DNA of 64,000 nucleotides from Kitasatospora acidiphila (GTDB lineage Bacteria > Actinomycetota > Actinomycetes > Streptomycetales > Streptomycetaceae). The notes under the pieces are model-generated. The model searched no databases and was not told the DNA's origin. It saw only the letters and a list, made by a program, of their open reading frames with translations. The DNA is taken from assembly GCF_006636205.1 (NCBI RefSeq), contig NZ_VIGB01000003.1:1736001-1800000 (forward strand). The letters are read 5' to 3'. The translations under genes were made by a program, and so were the position numbers. Below, in pieces: positions 26,498 to 35,797 of the stretch (positions are counted from its first letter, which is position 1; each line of letters opens with the position of its first letter).

Positions 26498-28549
26498 ATG
26501 TCTTCGTCGCGTTTTGGCACCTTCATCCAGAAAAGCGGCTTTGCTGCCAAGCTCGTCGGCGCAAGCGCGGCCGCCGGAGTACTCACGGCCGGGATCGCGG
26601 TCCCAGCCGTCGGCGGGCTCGGGCTGACCGCCAAGAGCGCCGTCGACGACTTCCAGAACCTGCCGGACGACTTCAAGGCGCCGCCGCTCAGCCAGGCGTC
26701 GACGATCTACGACGCCAACGGCGGCGTGATCGCCACCGTCTGGGACCGGGACCGGACCGTGGTGCCCAGTGATCAGATATCCCCGCTGATGAAGTCCGCG
26801 CTGGTGGACATCGAGGACAACCGCTTCTACCAGCACGGCGCGATCGATGTGAAGGGCGTCCTCCGCGCGGTCGGCAACAACGCGGGCGGCGGCGGCACCC
26901 AGGGTGCTTCCACACTGACCCAGCAGTACGTGAAGAACGTCTTCGTCGAGGAGGCCGGCGACGACCAGCAGGCGGTGCTGGCGGCCCAGGCCCAGACGGT
27001 CGGGCGCAAGCTCAAGGAGATGAAGTACGCGATCAAGGTCGAGGAGACCTTGAGCAAGGACCAGATCCTGACCAACTACCTGAACATCACCTTCTTCGGT
27101 GAGCAGGCCTACGGGATCGAGGCGGCGTCCGAGCGGTACTTCAGCGTCCACGCCAAGGACCTCACGCTGCCGCAGGCCGCGCTGCTGGCCGGCCTGGTGC
27201 AGTCGCCCAGCGGCTACGACCCGGTGGCCAACCCCAAGGCGGCCAAGGAACGCCGCGACACCGTGCTGAAGAAGATGGCGCAGTACGGCACCATCAGCCA
27301 GGACCAGGCCGACCAGGCGATCAACACCCCGGTCCAGCTGAACGTCAGCCGCCCGCAGCAGGGTTGCATCACCGCCCAGCAGGGCGAGGGGTTCTTCTGC
27401 GACTACGTGAAGAACCAGGTGCTCAACGACCCTGCCTTCGGCACCAGCTCGGAGGCCCGCGCCGCGCTCTGGAAGCGCGGCGGTCTGCAGATCCACACCA
27501 CCCTGGACCCGAAGGCCCAGGCGGCCCTGCAGTCCTCGGTGACCAGCCACGTCTACGCCACCGACAAGGCGGCCACCGCGACGACCGTGGTGCAGCCCGG
27601 CACCGGCAAGATCGTCGCGATGGGCCAGAGCCGCCCGTACGGCGTGAACGCCAACCAGACGCAGATCAACTACAACGTCGAGAAGTCGATGGGCGGCGGC
27701 ATCGGCTTCCCCACCGGTTCGACCTTCAAGCCGATCGTGGCGGCGGCCGCGCTGGAGAACGGCATCACGCCGTCGCAGTCCTACGCCTCGCCGTACAGCG
27801 AGCCCTGGCCGGTGATGACGGACTGCAACGGCGGCCGCTACACGCAGCCCAGCACCGGCACGGTGCACAACGACAGCACCTCGCTGGTCGGCCCGTTCAC
27901 CATGGGCCCGGCGATGGCGGCCTCGGTCAACACCTACTTCGCCTCGCTGGAGGGCGACGTGGGCCTGTGCAACGTGGCGCAGATGACCAACAAGCTCGGC
28001 ATCACCCAGCAGGCCGGCGGCGACAAGCTGGCCGTCACCCCGGCGATGGCGCTCGGCTCCAACGCGCTGACCCCGCTGGAGATGGCCAACGTCTACGCGA
28101 CCTTCGCCGCCCACGGCACCTACTGCACCCCCACCGCCATCACCGACGCGACCGGCCCCGACGGCAAGCCGATCAGCGTGCCGCAGAGCCAGTGCAGCCA
28201 GGTGATGTCGACGCAGACCGCCGACCAGATCACCACCATGCTCAAGGGCGTGGTGCAGGACGGCACCGGTAGCCCCGCCGGCCTGAGCGACCGGGACAGC
28301 GCGGGCAAGACCGGTACCACCAACGACAGCAAGCAGGTCTGGTTCGTGGGCTACACGCCCGAGCTGTCCGGTGCCACCGTGGTGACCGACACCGACAACC
28401 CGCGCCCGCTGGACGGCCAGAGCATCGGCGGTACGGTCGTCGGCCAGGCCTTCGGCGGCACCCTGGCCGGCCCGATCTGGCGCGACACCATGAGCGGTGC
28501 CCTGCAGGGCACCAGCCCGACGCCGTTCACCACCGTGCCGCTGCAGTAA
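26498..28549 (+). CDS. Class A penicillin-binding protein (transglycosylase/transpeptidase)
   Basis: Peptidoglycan polymerase and crosslinker. It has an N-terminal membrane anchor (LVGASAAAGVLTAGIAVPAVGG), a GT51 transglycosylase with catalytic Glu106 in DIEDNRFYQHGAID and TLTQQYVKN, and a transpeptidase with Ser408 in GSTFKPI, SVN in AASVNTY and K604-T-G in AGKTGTT. GTG 26489 is an in-frame alternative start. Length (683 residues) is usual for actinobacterial class A enzymes. Followed by a strong terminator. Confidence 0.95.
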   Translation: MSSSRFGTFIQKSGFAAKLVGASAAAGVLTAGIAVPAVGGLGLTAKSAVDDFQNLPDDFKAPPLSQASTIYDANGGVIATVWDRDRTVVPSDQISPLMKSALVDIEDNRFYQHGAIDVKGVLRAVGNNAGGGGTQGASTLTQQYVKNVFVEEAGDDQQAVLAAQAQTVGRKLKEMKYAIKVEETLSKDQILTNYLNITFFGEQAYGIEAASERYFSVHAKDLTLPQAALLAGLVQSPSGYDPVANPKAAKERRDTVLKKMAQYGTISQDQADQAINTPVQLNVSRPQQGCITAQQGEGFFCDYVKNQVLNDPAFGTSSEARAALWKRGGLQIHTTLDPKAQAALQSSVTSHVYATDKAATATTVVQPGTGKIVAMGQSRPYGVNANQTQINYNVEKSMGGGIGFPTGSTFKPIVAAAALENGITPSQSYASPYSEPWPVMTDCNGGRYTQPSTGTVHNDSTSLVGPFTMGPAMAASVNTYFASLEGDVGLCNVAQMTNKLGITQQAGGDKLAVTPAMALGSNALTPLEMANVYATFAAHGTYCTPTAITDATGPDGKPISVPQSQCSQVMSTQTADQITTMLKGVVQDGTGSPAGLSDRDSAGKTGTTNDSKQVWFVGYTPELSGATVVTDTDNPRPLDGQSIGGTVVGQAFGGTLAGPIWRDTMSGALQGTSPTPFTTVPLQ

Positions 28550-28575
28550 GGCCGTTGGGCGCGCCCCTGCTGATG

Positions 28576-28623
28576 CCGATGCCCCCGTGCTGCCGACCGA
28601 GGTCGGCGGCACGGGGGCATCGG
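28576..28623. terminator. Terminator after the penicillin-binding protein gene
   Basis: A stem of about 22 bp (28576-28597 with 28602-28623, one G-T pair) and a four-base loop. Confidence 0.88.
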
Positions 28624-28716
28624 TGTCATGGGTGGGGGGCCTACCGGTTCGCTCACCCGTCGGCGTGACGGGCGGCGGTGATCAGGGGCCCCTTGATGCG
28701 GGGCCCACCGGTTCGC

Positions 28717-31020
28717 CTACTCGTCGCCGTGGCGGGCGGCGGCCACGGCGGTGGCCAGGGCCTCCTTGATGCGGGGGCCCAGGCGGGCGAAGCCCAGCTC
28801 CTTCATCGCGGCGCGCAGCAACTCGTCGTCGGTGCGGGTGGTGTAGTCGCTGTCGATCCAGCGGACCAGGGCGAGCAGTTCCTCAGCGCTGTAAGCGGTG
28901 ATCGGGCGGCCCGGGGTGAGGTCCGGCCGCTGGGGGCGCCGGGGGGCGCGAGCTGCGGGCTCGGGGTCCTCGGCGACGGGCTCCTCGATGACGGGCTCCT
29001 CGGCGGCGGGGGCCTCCGCAGTGGGCTCCTCGGCGACGGGGGCGAGCTCGGCCACGGGCTCCTCGGCGACCGGGGACTCCGCGACGGGCTCCTCAGCGAC
29101 GGGGGCGAGCTCGGCCACGGGCTCCTCGGCGACCGGGGACTCCGCGACAGGCTCCTCACCGACGGGGGCGAGCTCGGCCACGGGCTCCTCGGCGACCGGG
29201 GACTCCGCGACGGGCTCCTCGGCAATGGGGGCGAGGGCCGGAGTCTCGGCGACCGGGGAGGGGTCGGGCTCGATGACGGGCTCGGGCTCCTCGGCGGCGG
29301 GGGACTCGGTGACGGGCTCCTCCGCAACTGGCGCTTCTGCGGTGGGCTCCTCGGCAACCGGCTCGGGCTCGGTGACCGGCTCCTCGGCGATCGCCACGGG
29401 AGCCGGCTCGGGCTCTTCGGTCACCTCCGGCACGGCGGCGACGGACTCCTCGGCGACCGGAGCGGCCTCGTCCTCGGTCGCGACCGGGGCCGGCGTCTCG
29501 GCCGCGACGGGCTCCACCTCGGCGACGGGGGCGGGGCCCTCGGTAGCCGCCTCCGAGGAGGGCACGACCTCGATGGTCTCCTCAACCACCGCGACGGCCG
29601 GCTCCTCGACGAGCTCCACGGCCTCAACAGCGTCAGCCGGCTCGACGATCGGTGCCTCGTCGACCGCCACGGGATCCGGCTCGGGCTCCTCGACCGCCTC
29701 CGTATCCTCGACCGTCACCTCGGCCACCACGGCCTCGGCAATCGGCTCCGGCTCGGCGGCGACCTGCTCTTCCTCCTCGACCTCGACCTCGTCGGCGGCC
29801 GGGGCGATGACCTCCAGGGCCGGTTCCGGCGAGGGCGACGGGATGACGATCAGGTCGGCAGCCGCATCCTCGCTCTCGACGACCGCCGCCACCGCGTCAA
29901 CCTCGGCCTCGACCTCGACCTCGACCGCGGACTCGGATTCCGCCGCAGCGTCGACCTCGGACGCCGTGTCAGCCTCGACCACGACCGACTCAGCGTCCGA
30001 CACGTCTACCGCGTCCACCGCGTCCGCCGCCTCCGACTCCCGCGCCAGCGCCTCGTGCGCCTCGTGCGCCTCGTGCGCCTGGTGCGCCTCGTGCGCCTCG
30101 TGCGCCTCGTGCGCCTCGTGCGCCACCCGCGCCGTCCACGCGGCCTCCGCCGCCGCGCGGTCGGCCCGAGCCGCCGTCAGCTCGGCGAGCAGCTCGGCAA
30201 GGCCCGCGCCCTCCAGCTCGGCGCGCAGGGTGCGCAGTTCGGGCAGGCGGTAGAGGGTGCCCTCGTCTGCGGCCAGTGCCTCCACCAGCTCGCCGAGCTC
30301 GTCGAACCCCAACTCGTCCAGCGCCTGACCGTCCAGCAGCCGGCCCAGCTCCCGCAGTCCGCCGGCCAGCGCATCCGCGCACTGCCCGGTGAGTTCCAGC
30401 AGTTCGGCGTCGACCGGCCGCGCCACCGTGCCGGCGACGGGGGCCAGCGCCTGCCACTCCTCGCGCTCGGCGGCGGCGGCCAGCAGGGCGGCGTGCAGCG
30501 CGTCGCGGCGCGGGCGGTCGGCGACGGCGAGTCGGCGGGCCTCGGCGCGCAGCTTGCGGCGGCGGCCCCAGGAGATCTTGAGTCCGCGTTCCTTGCGCCA
30601 ACTGCCGCTGGCGGTGGCGGCCGCGAGGGCGTCGAGGTCCGCCTCGTAGGCGCCCGAGCGGAGGGTGGCCGCGGTCTCTCCGACCCGGCGCAGCAGGCCG
30701 ACGAGGGTCACCACCTCGGCCACCGTGGTGGATTCACGCAGGGCGGCTTCGGCGGCCAGGCGGTCGGCGGCCTCGCGCAGCGCGCTGAGGTCGCCGCCGC
30801 GGACCTCGGCGAGCGCGGTGGAACCGGCCCGGGCTTCTTCGGGGTTGGTCACGGTGTCGGCGGCGGTGTACCAGGCGTGGGTGTCCACGGCCAGTGTGAA
30901 ACCGCCGAGTTCGGCGTACCTGAGCAGGTTCTCGCCCAGGTCGGCCGCGGGGTCGGGCGCAGGGTCGCCGGAGCGGTCCTGCTGCGGTACATCAGCGTTC
31001 TTGACGGGAAGCACTGTCAT
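28717..31020 (-). CDS. Very acidic repeat-rich protein with helicase-linker-like ends, function unknown
   Basis: A 767-residue cytosolic protein with no TM helix. ATG 31020 is chosen by sequence character. The ribosome site is weak. Residues about 25-300 (THAWYTAADTVTNPEEA, LLRRVGETAATLRSGAYEADLDALAAATASGSWRKERG, SWGRRRKLRAEARRL) look like the helical region found in large Streptomyces AAA/DUF4011-type helicase-like proteins. The last 55 residues (YSAEELLALVRWIDSDYTTRTDDELLRAAMKELGFARLGPRI) match the tail of the same proteins. The ATPase core is absent. The middle is (AHE)n near 30050-30121 and a Glu/Ala/Val/Pro region with nearly identical blocks of EEPVAESPVAEEPVAELAP (28970-29225). The last codons are also imperfectly duplicated just downstream (28634-28698). 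Confidence 0.8.
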   Translation of the reverse strand: MTVLPVKNADVPQQDRSGDPAPDPAADLGENLLRYAELGGFTLAVDTHAWYTAADTVTNPEEARAGSTALAEVRGGDLSALREAADRLAAEAALRESTTVAEVVTLVGLLRRVGETAATLRSGAYEADLDALAAATASGSWRKERGLKISWGRRRKLRAEARRLAVADRPRRDALHAALLAAAAEREEWQALAPVAGTVARPVDAELLELTGQCADALAGGLRELGRLLDGQALDELGFDELGELVEALAADEGTLYRLPELRTLRAELEGAGLAELLAELTAARADRAAAEAAWTARVAHEAHEAHEAHEAHQAHEAHEAHEALARESEAADAVDAVDVSDAESVVVEADTASEVDAAAESESAVEVEVEAEVDAVAAVVESEDAAADLIVIPSPSPEPALEVIAPAADEVEVEEEEQVAAEPEPIAEAVVAEVTVEDTEAVEEPEPDPVAVDEAPIVEPADAVEAVELVEEPAVAVVEETIEVVPSSEAATEGPAPVAEVEPVAAETPAPVATEDEAAPVAEESVAAVPEVTEEPEPAPVAIAEEPVTEPEPVAEEPTAEAPVAEEPVTESPAAEEPEPVIEPDPSPVAETPALAPIAEEPVAESPVAEEPVAELAPVGEEPVAESPVAEEPVAELAPVAEEPVAESPVAEEPVAELAPVAEEPTAEAPAAEEPVIEEPVAEDPEPAARAPRRPQRPDLTPGRPITAYSAEELLALVRWIDSDYTTRTDDELLRAAMKELGFARLGPRIKEALATAVAAARHGDE
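28970..29230. repeat. In-frame 66-bp repeats encoding VAEEPVAESP blocks
   Basis: At least three near-identical units of about 66 bp in the acidic protein gene, differing at a few third positions. A second simple repeat of 9-bp units encoding AHE lies at about 30050-30121. Confidence 0.85.
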
Positions 31021-31243
31021 GGGGAACGTCCGGATTCGTGGCGAGGGGCTGCGTCGGTACGGCCGTCGGGCTGCGGGTGGAGCGTGGTCGCGTCCCGGGG
31101 TCCGTGCTGGTAGGTCAGGATACGGGTGGGCGTTCGACCGTTGCACGCACCCGCCGTCGCTGCCTGCCACTGTGCCGTGCTCACGCCACCGTGTGCACCC
31201 CTGACACGCCTCTGCCCGACTGCCACCCCGTTGCCGTCTGCTC

Positions 31244-32089
31244 CTACTTCGCCGATCGCCCCCTCCTCTCGACCTTCTTACCGACCTCCCCGCCGACCTT
31301 CTTATCGGCCTTTTTCTCCGCCCGCTCGGCCGCCCTCTCCGCCACCTTCCTCACAGCCTTATTCGCCACCTTCCGGGCTTTCTGCACCGGCTTCGGCGGG
31401 GACAGCTGATCGAGCAGCAGGTCCAGACCGGCCGTCAGTTCGGCCTGGGCGTCATGGTCGGCTTGCAGGGGAACGGTGGCACGCAGGCGCGGGTACTCGG
31501 CGGCCGGGAGCCGGTGCAGACCGAGGCGGAGCAGCGGGTCGGGCTCGGCCGGGTTGTCCACCACCGGGCGCTTCTCGACCAGCAGGTAGCCGAGGACCCA
31601 GCCGACCAGTGCGCGGTACAGCCGCAGCGTGGTGCGATCGTCATACCCGGCACCGGTGATCAGGCCGAGCATGCGTTCGTTCAGCCGCAGCATCGGCGCG
31701 GGGCGTCGGGAGACCGGTACGGCGAGCGGCCGGGAGACCACCAGCGGGAAGACGTTCGGATGCACGTCGGCCACCGCGCAGAAGACCCCGGCGATCCGGT
31801 GCACCTCGCTCCGCCAGTCCCCCGGCCGCACCGGGCCGAGCCGGTCCATGACCTCGCCGTAGAAGGCCTCCACCATGCCGTCGAGCAGGGCCTCCTTGCC
31901 GGAGGCGTAGCGGTAGAGCGCCATTGGTTCCACACCCAGCTCGGCGGCCAGCCGGCGCATGGTCAGCGCGGCCAGCCCCTGACGGTCCGCCAGGTCGATC
32001 GCGGCGGCCAGCACGCGCGGCCTGGTCAGGCGCCCGCGCCCGGCCTGCGCTCCGGTCCCGTGCGCCCCGCTCTCCGCATTCGCCACCAT
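31244..32089 (-). CDS. TetR family regulator with TetR_C-type ligand domain and Lys-rich tail
   Basis: The 281-residue regulator has a helix-turn-helix at TRPRVLAAAIDLADRQGLAALTMRRLAAELGVEPMALYRYASGKEALLDGM (about 22-72). The C-terminal domain of the TetR_C/tetracycline-repressor type has LYRALVGWVLGYLLVEKRP. The last 40 residues are very rich in Lys, Arg and Ala (KVANKAVRKVAERAAERAEK), an unusual extension that could bind DNA non-specifically. Divergent from the S53 peptidase gene, so it may control it. Confidence 0.9.
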   Translation of the reverse strand: MVANAESGAHGTGAQAGRGRLTRPRVLAAAIDLADRQGLAALTMRRLAAELGVEPMALYRYASGKEALLDGMVEAFYGEVMDRLGPVRPGDWRSEVHRIAGVFCAVADVHPNVFPLVVSRPLAVPVSRRPAPMLRLNERMLGLITGAGYDDRTTLRLYRALVGWVLGYLLVEKRPVVDNPAEPDPLLRLGLHRLPAAEYPRLRATVPLQADHDAQAELTAGLDLLLDQLSPPKPVQKARKVANKAVRKVAERAAERAEKKADKKVGGEVGKKVERRGRSAK

Positions 32090-32317
32090 GGGGGTCTCCT
32101 CACTCCGTCTCCCCCTTGACTCCCTCGCCTCTCGGGGGCAATGCTAAGTATACAAAGTACATGTCTGTCGTACGCATACATCGAACGCTGCTGCTGTAGT
32201 CGCATGCTGCTTTCGTAGTCGCACGCGCCTTCTGTATGCGCGCGATGTCGCCGTACGCATCGAGTTCCTGCCGTTTCACTCCCAGGCCCCGGATTGGGGC
32301 CGGAAGCTGGTGACACC
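32090..32317. promoter_or_regulatory. Divergent promoter region of TetR and S53 peptidase
   Basis: The most A/T-rich stretch nearby (32140-32240) contains AAGTATACAAAGTACATG and CGTACGCATACATCG, plus several TAGTCGCA repeats (near 32196 and 32214). GTATAC and GTAC half-sites are candidate TetR operators. No gene is present. Confidence 0.55.
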
Positions 32318-34066
32318 ATGTCGCGCAGCCACTACCTCGCTCTGCCGGACAGCGACCGAACGCCACGCCGTGGCGCCGTGGTCGCCGGACCGGTCAGCCC
32401 GACCGAAACCCTGTCCGTCACCGTCTACCTGCGACGCGACCCCGTTGCCGCCGCCACGCCCGACCCCACCGACTACGCCTTGGTGCCGCCCACCCAGCGC
32501 GCCGCGCCCGACGAGGCGGCACTGAACGCCGCCAACCGGGCCGTGCCGCAGGACGTGGAGGCGGTCGAGCGGTTCGCCGCCCGCCACGGGCTGACGGTCA
32601 GCTCCGTCAACCAGCTGGCCCGCAGCGTCCGGCTGACCGGCACCACCGCCCAGATGTCGGAGGCCTTCCAGGTCACCCTGGCCCGCTACACCTACCGGGA
32701 CCGCGACCAGCGCCACCGCAGCTACCGCGGCCGCGAGGGCGCGGTGCACGTGCCAGCCGAGCTGCACGGGATCATCACCGCCGTGCTCGGCCTGGACGAC
32801 CGGCCGCTGGGCGCCAACCTGCTGACCCGTCAGACGGCCAGGATCCCGCTCGCCCAGCTGCCCGCGAGGGCGGGTGGCGGCCTGCCGCCCGGCGCCTTCC
32901 TGCCGACCGACCTGGCCGCCCCCTACGCCTACCCCGGCTCGCTGGACGGCACCGGCCAGACCATCGCCGTGCTCGCCTTCAACGGCCAGACGCAGCCCGG
33001 CGTGCCGTCCGGCGGCTACAGCCCGTCCGCGTTGCAGACCTACTTCACCCAGGTGCTGCACGCCCCGATGCCGCAGATCACCGACATCACGGTGCACGGC
33101 CCCGGCAACGACCCGGGCCAGGACGACGGGCAGGGCGATCCCGCCGACAGCACCGGCGAGATCATGCTCGACCTGCAGGTGGTCGGCGCGCTGGCACCCG
33201 GCGCCAAGATCGTCGTCTACTTCACCGAGTTCACCGAGCAGGGCTGGGTGGACGCGATGAACGCGATCACCACCGACACCGCCAACCGCCCCGGCATCAT
33301 CTCGTGCAGCTACGGCAACCCGGAGGACGATCCGGGCTCGGCGTGGACCAGGATGGCGATCACCGCCGTCGACCAGGCCTTCGCCCAGGCGGCGCTGCGC
33401 AACATCAGCATCTGCTGCGCGTCCGGTGACGACGGCTCCCGCGACCAGGGCAGCGACAACCGGGCGCACGCCGACTTCCCGGCGTCCAGCCCGCACGTCC
33501 TCGGCGTCGGCGGTACCCGGCTGGTGGCCGGCGGCGGGCAGGTGGTCAGCGAAACGGTCTGGGACGACGGGCCGGGCAGCGCCACCGGCGGCGGGGTCAG
33601 CCGCTGGTTCCCGGTGCCGACCTGGCAGACCTCGGCGCCGGTGCCGCCGTCGGCCAACCCACCGCATCACAAGGGCCGCGGGGTGCCGGACGTCTCCGCG
33701 CTCGCCGACCCGCAGACCGGGGTGGTGATCATCAGCGTGGACGGTCAGCACCTGGTCCAGATCGGGGGCACCAGCGCGGCCGCACCGCAGTGGTCCGCAC
33801 TACTGGCCCGGGTCAACCAGGGGCTGGGCGCGCCGGTCGGGTTCCTCAACCCGCTGCTGTACGGCAAGTTGGCGAGCGGCGTGCTGCGGGACATCACCCG
33901 GGGCAGCAACGGCGCCTACCCGGCCGGCCCGGGCTGGGACGCCTGTTCGGGCTTCGGCAGCCCCGGCGGCCAGGCCCTGCTGGACGGCCTGAAGGCGCTG
34001 GGTGCACAGCATGCCCGGATCCCGGCCCCTGCCGCACCGACCTCGAGCGAGGTGCCGACGGGCTGA
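32318..34066 (+). CDS. S53 family (sedolisin/kumamolisin-like) serine-carboxyl peptidase
   Basis: The 582-residue protein has an N-terminal activation pro-domain (residues about 1-165: FAARHGLTVSSVNQLARSVRLTGTTAQMSEAFQV) and a catalytic domain beginning near AYPGSLDGTGQTIAVLAF. The catalytic triad is visible: E281 and D285 in STGEIMLDLQVVG and S486 in GGTSAAAPQWSALLA. The oxyanion Asp is in the ASGDDGSRDQ region, and the C-terminal calcium site is RDITRGSNGAYPAGPGWDACSGFG. No classical signal peptide, which is usual for bacterial pro-kumamolisins. Acts in acid conditions after self-processing. Divergent TetR gene may control it. Confidence 0.95.
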   Translation: MSRSHYLALPDSDRTPRRGAVVAGPVSPTETLSVTVYLRRDPVAAATPDPTDYALVPPTQRAAPDEAALNAANRAVPQDVEAVERFAARHGLTVSSVNQLARSVRLTGTTAQMSEAFQVTLARYTYRDRDQRHRSYRGREGAVHVPAELHGIITAVLGLDDRPLGANLLTRQTARIPLAQLPARAGGGLPPGAFLPTDLAAPYAYPGSLDGTGQTIAVLAFNGQTQPGVPSGGYSPSALQTYFTQVLHAPMPQITDITVHGPGNDPGQDDGQGDPADSTGEIMLDLQVVGALAPGAKIVVYFTEFTEQGWVDAMNAITTDTANRPGIISCSYGNPEDDPGSAWTRMAITAVDQAFAQAALRNISICCASGDDGSRDQGSDNRAHADFPASSPHVLGVGGTRLVAGGGQVVSETVWDDGPGSATGGGVSRWFPVPTWQTSAPVPPSANPPHHKGRGVPDVSALADPQTGVVIISVDGQHLVQIGGTSAAAPQWSALLARVNQGLGAPVGFLNPLLYGKLASGVLRDITRGSNGAYPAGPGWDACSGFGSPGGQALLDGLKALGAQHARIPAPAAPTSSEVPTG

Positions 34067-34079
34067 TCAATAGCCCTTC

Positions 34080-34109
34080 CAGGGGCGGCACTTGGACCGG
34101 CCGCCCCTG
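34080..34109 (+). terminator. Terminator after the S53 peptidase gene
   Basis: A perfect 10-bp stem CAGGGGCGGC (34080-34089) and GCCGCCCCTG (34100-34109) with a 10-base loop, 14 bases after the stop codon. Confidence 0.75.
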
Positions 34110-34114
34110 AAAGC

Positions 34115-34270
34115 CCGTTGCACTGCAGGGCCGTTGCACTGCAGGGCCGTTGCACTGGAAGGCCGTTGCACTGGAAGGCCGTTGCACTGCAGGGCCGTTG
34201 CACTGGAAGGCCGTTGCACTGCAGGGCCGTTGCACTGGAAGGCCGTTGCCCGGAAATTCCGTTGCCTGCC
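34115..34270. repeat. 16-bp tandem repeat array (about 9.75 units)
   Basis: Units start CCGTTGCACTG and end either CAGGG (type A) or GAAGG (type B). Order: A A B B A B A B, followed by one diverged unit (34243-34258) and a partial one. No unique spacers lie between units, so this is a minisatellite and not a CRISPR. It fills the space between the S53 terminator and the acetyltransferase gene. Confidence 0.95.
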
Positions 34271-34298
34271 GCACCGGCCGCCACGCAGAATGCGCGCC

Positions 34299-34922
34299 AT
34301 GAGTGATGATCACGAGGACACCGACTTCGCCACCGATTTCTCTGTCAAGCCCACCCTCACCGGCGAGTTGGTGATCCTGCGCCCGTTCGAGCTGGAGCGG
34401 GACGCCCCGGTCATCCGCGAGTGGCTGACCGACCCGGAGGTGCTCCGCTTCACGGACGGCAGTCTCGACACACCGCCGCCGTGGGACGAGGAGGCCGAGC
34501 GGACCATGCGGGAGTGGTACGGCACCCGGGCCGACCAGCCCGACCGGCTCGACCTGGCGATCGTGGACCGCGCCACCGGGCACTGCGTCGGCGAGGCGGT
34601 ACTCAACCAGTGGCACCCGGCCAACCGCAGTTGCAGCTTCCGGATCCTGCTGACCGCTGCCGGGCGCGACCGGGGCCTGGGCACCGAGGCGCTGCGGCTG
34701 ATCGTCGGGTACGGCTTCGAGCGACTCGGCCTGCACCGGATCTCGCTCACCGTCTACGGCCACAACCCGCGCGGCCGCCGCAGCTATGAGAAGGCCGGCT
34801 TCGTCCTGGAGGGCACCCGGCGCCAGGTGCTGCACTTCGGCGAGGAGTGGGTGGACGACCACGACATGGCCATCCTCGCCCCGGAATGGGCCCGGCACCG
34901 GGGGTACCCCGAACTGGCCTGA
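34299..34922 (+). CDS. GNAT family N-acetyltransferase (RimJ/RimL-type)
   Basis: The 207-residue acetyltransferase has LTGELVILRPFELERDAPVIREWLTDPEVLRFT at the start, the acetyl-CoA loop region ILLTAAGRDRGLGTEALRLIVGYGFERLGLHRISL, then YGHNPRGRRSYEKAGFVLEGTRRQVLHFGEEWVDDHDMAIL, typical of RimJ/RimL enzymes that acetylate protein N-termini or small molecules. The 34-bp space between the repeat array and ATG 34299 has no clear ribosome site. ATG 34290 is the alternative. Confidence 0.92.
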   Translation: MSDDHEDTDFATDFSVKPTLTGELVILRPFELERDAPVIREWLTDPEVLRFTDGSLDTPPPWDEEAERTMREWYGTRADQPDRLDLAIVDRATGHCVGEAVLNQWHPANRSCSFRILLTAAGRDRGLGTEALRLIVGYGFERLGLHRISLTVYGHNPRGRRSYEKAGFVLEGTRRQVLHFGEEWVDDHDMAILAPEWARHRGYPELA

Positions 34923-34951
34923 CGCGGTTCGGGGCCCCCGGCAGCGGGTTG

Positions 34952-35722
34952 TCAGTCGATCGGCTTCTCCCAGACCGAGACGTGCTGGGCGCTGTCGTCC
35001 GCGAACGGCTTGCGCGTCCAGCCGTCCCAGCGTTCGCGCAGGCGCAGTCCGGCGAGTTGGGCCATCAGGTCCAGCTCGGCCGGCCAGACGTATCGGAACG
35101 GCACCTCGCGGTGCTCGCCGCGGCCGTCGGCGGTGACGCTGATGTAGTGGCAGTTCGCCGCCTGGGTGACGGTGTCGTAGTGGGAGTAGGCCCAACCGCT
35201 GCTGCTGTTGCGGGAGTTGTGGGAGTTGTGGAAGGGCACGATGTTCTGCCCGGCCGGGATCTTCCGCAGCTCCGGCACCATGGTCTCGATGACGAAGGTG
35301 CCCCCGGGTGCGAGATGCGCCGCGGCGTTGCGGAAGCAGGCGACCTGGGCCTCCTGCGTGGTCAGATTCATGATGGTGTTGTAGACCAGGAAGACGAGCG
35401 AGAACGGCCCGTCGGTGGTGGTGGCCACGGTGGTGGCCATGTCGCCGATCGTCACGCCGATGTCGTCGCCGCCGGGCTTGGCCCGCATCCGGGCCACCAT
35501 CGCCCGGGACAGCTCGATGCCGTGGACCGGGACGCCCCGCTGCGCGAGTGGCAGCGCGATCCGTCCCGTCCCGATGGCCAGTTCCAAGGCCCGTCCGCCA
35601 CCGGCCAGTCCGGCCAGGAAGTCCACGGTCGACTCGATAACATCGGCCTGGTAGGCGGGACTTGAGGGCTGGTCGTAGCGCTCTGCGATTTTCTCTCCGA
35701 AGTACCCGTCTTCATCGATCAC
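34952..35722 (-). CDS. SAM-dependent class I methyltransferase
   Basis: The 256-residue enzyme has motif I RALELAIGTGRIALPLAQRGVPVHGIELS, then FSLVFLVYNTIMNLTTQEAQVACFRNAAAHLAPGGTFVIE. GTG 35722 is chosen because DEDGYFGEKIAERYDQ is the usual N-terminus and GAGGT lies upstream. A short repeat encodes HNSHNSRNSSS (near 35205-35235). The substrate is unknown. Confidence 0.92.
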   Translation of the reverse strand: MIDEDGYFGEKIAERYDQPSSPAYQADVIESTVDFLAGLAGGGRALELAIGTGRIALPLAQRGVPVHGIELSRAMVARMRAKPGGDDIGVTIGDMATTVATTTDGPFSLVFLVYNTIMNLTTQEAQVACFRNAAAHLAPGGTFVIETMVPELRKIPAGQNIVPFHNSHNSRNSSSGWAYSHYDTVTQAANCHYISVTADGRGEHREVPFRYVWPAELDLMAQLAGLRLRERWDGWTRKPFADDSAQHVSVWEKPID

Positions 35723-35797
35723 CGGTGGACGGTACCTCGGCGGCGGCCGGGGCGCTGGGGATTTTCCCGCCGCATCTGCCGCCATGTAGCTGTGCGG

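Noticed and set aside
28898-30253. Long plus-strand frame rich in Ser, Thr, Gly and Ala (ATGSSATGSS)
   Set aside because: It is the antisense of the Glu/Val/Pro repeat region. Codon bias and the ends of the minus-strand frame show the latter is real.
34115-34270. CRISPR array
   Set aside because: Units are head-to-tail with no spacers, and no cas genes are near.
34067-34300. Open frames on both strands across the 16-bp array (repeating CNG..QRP or RAVALQG peptides)
   Set aside because: The array is open in several frames because its unit lacks stop codons in them. There is no ribosome site and no protein-like composition.
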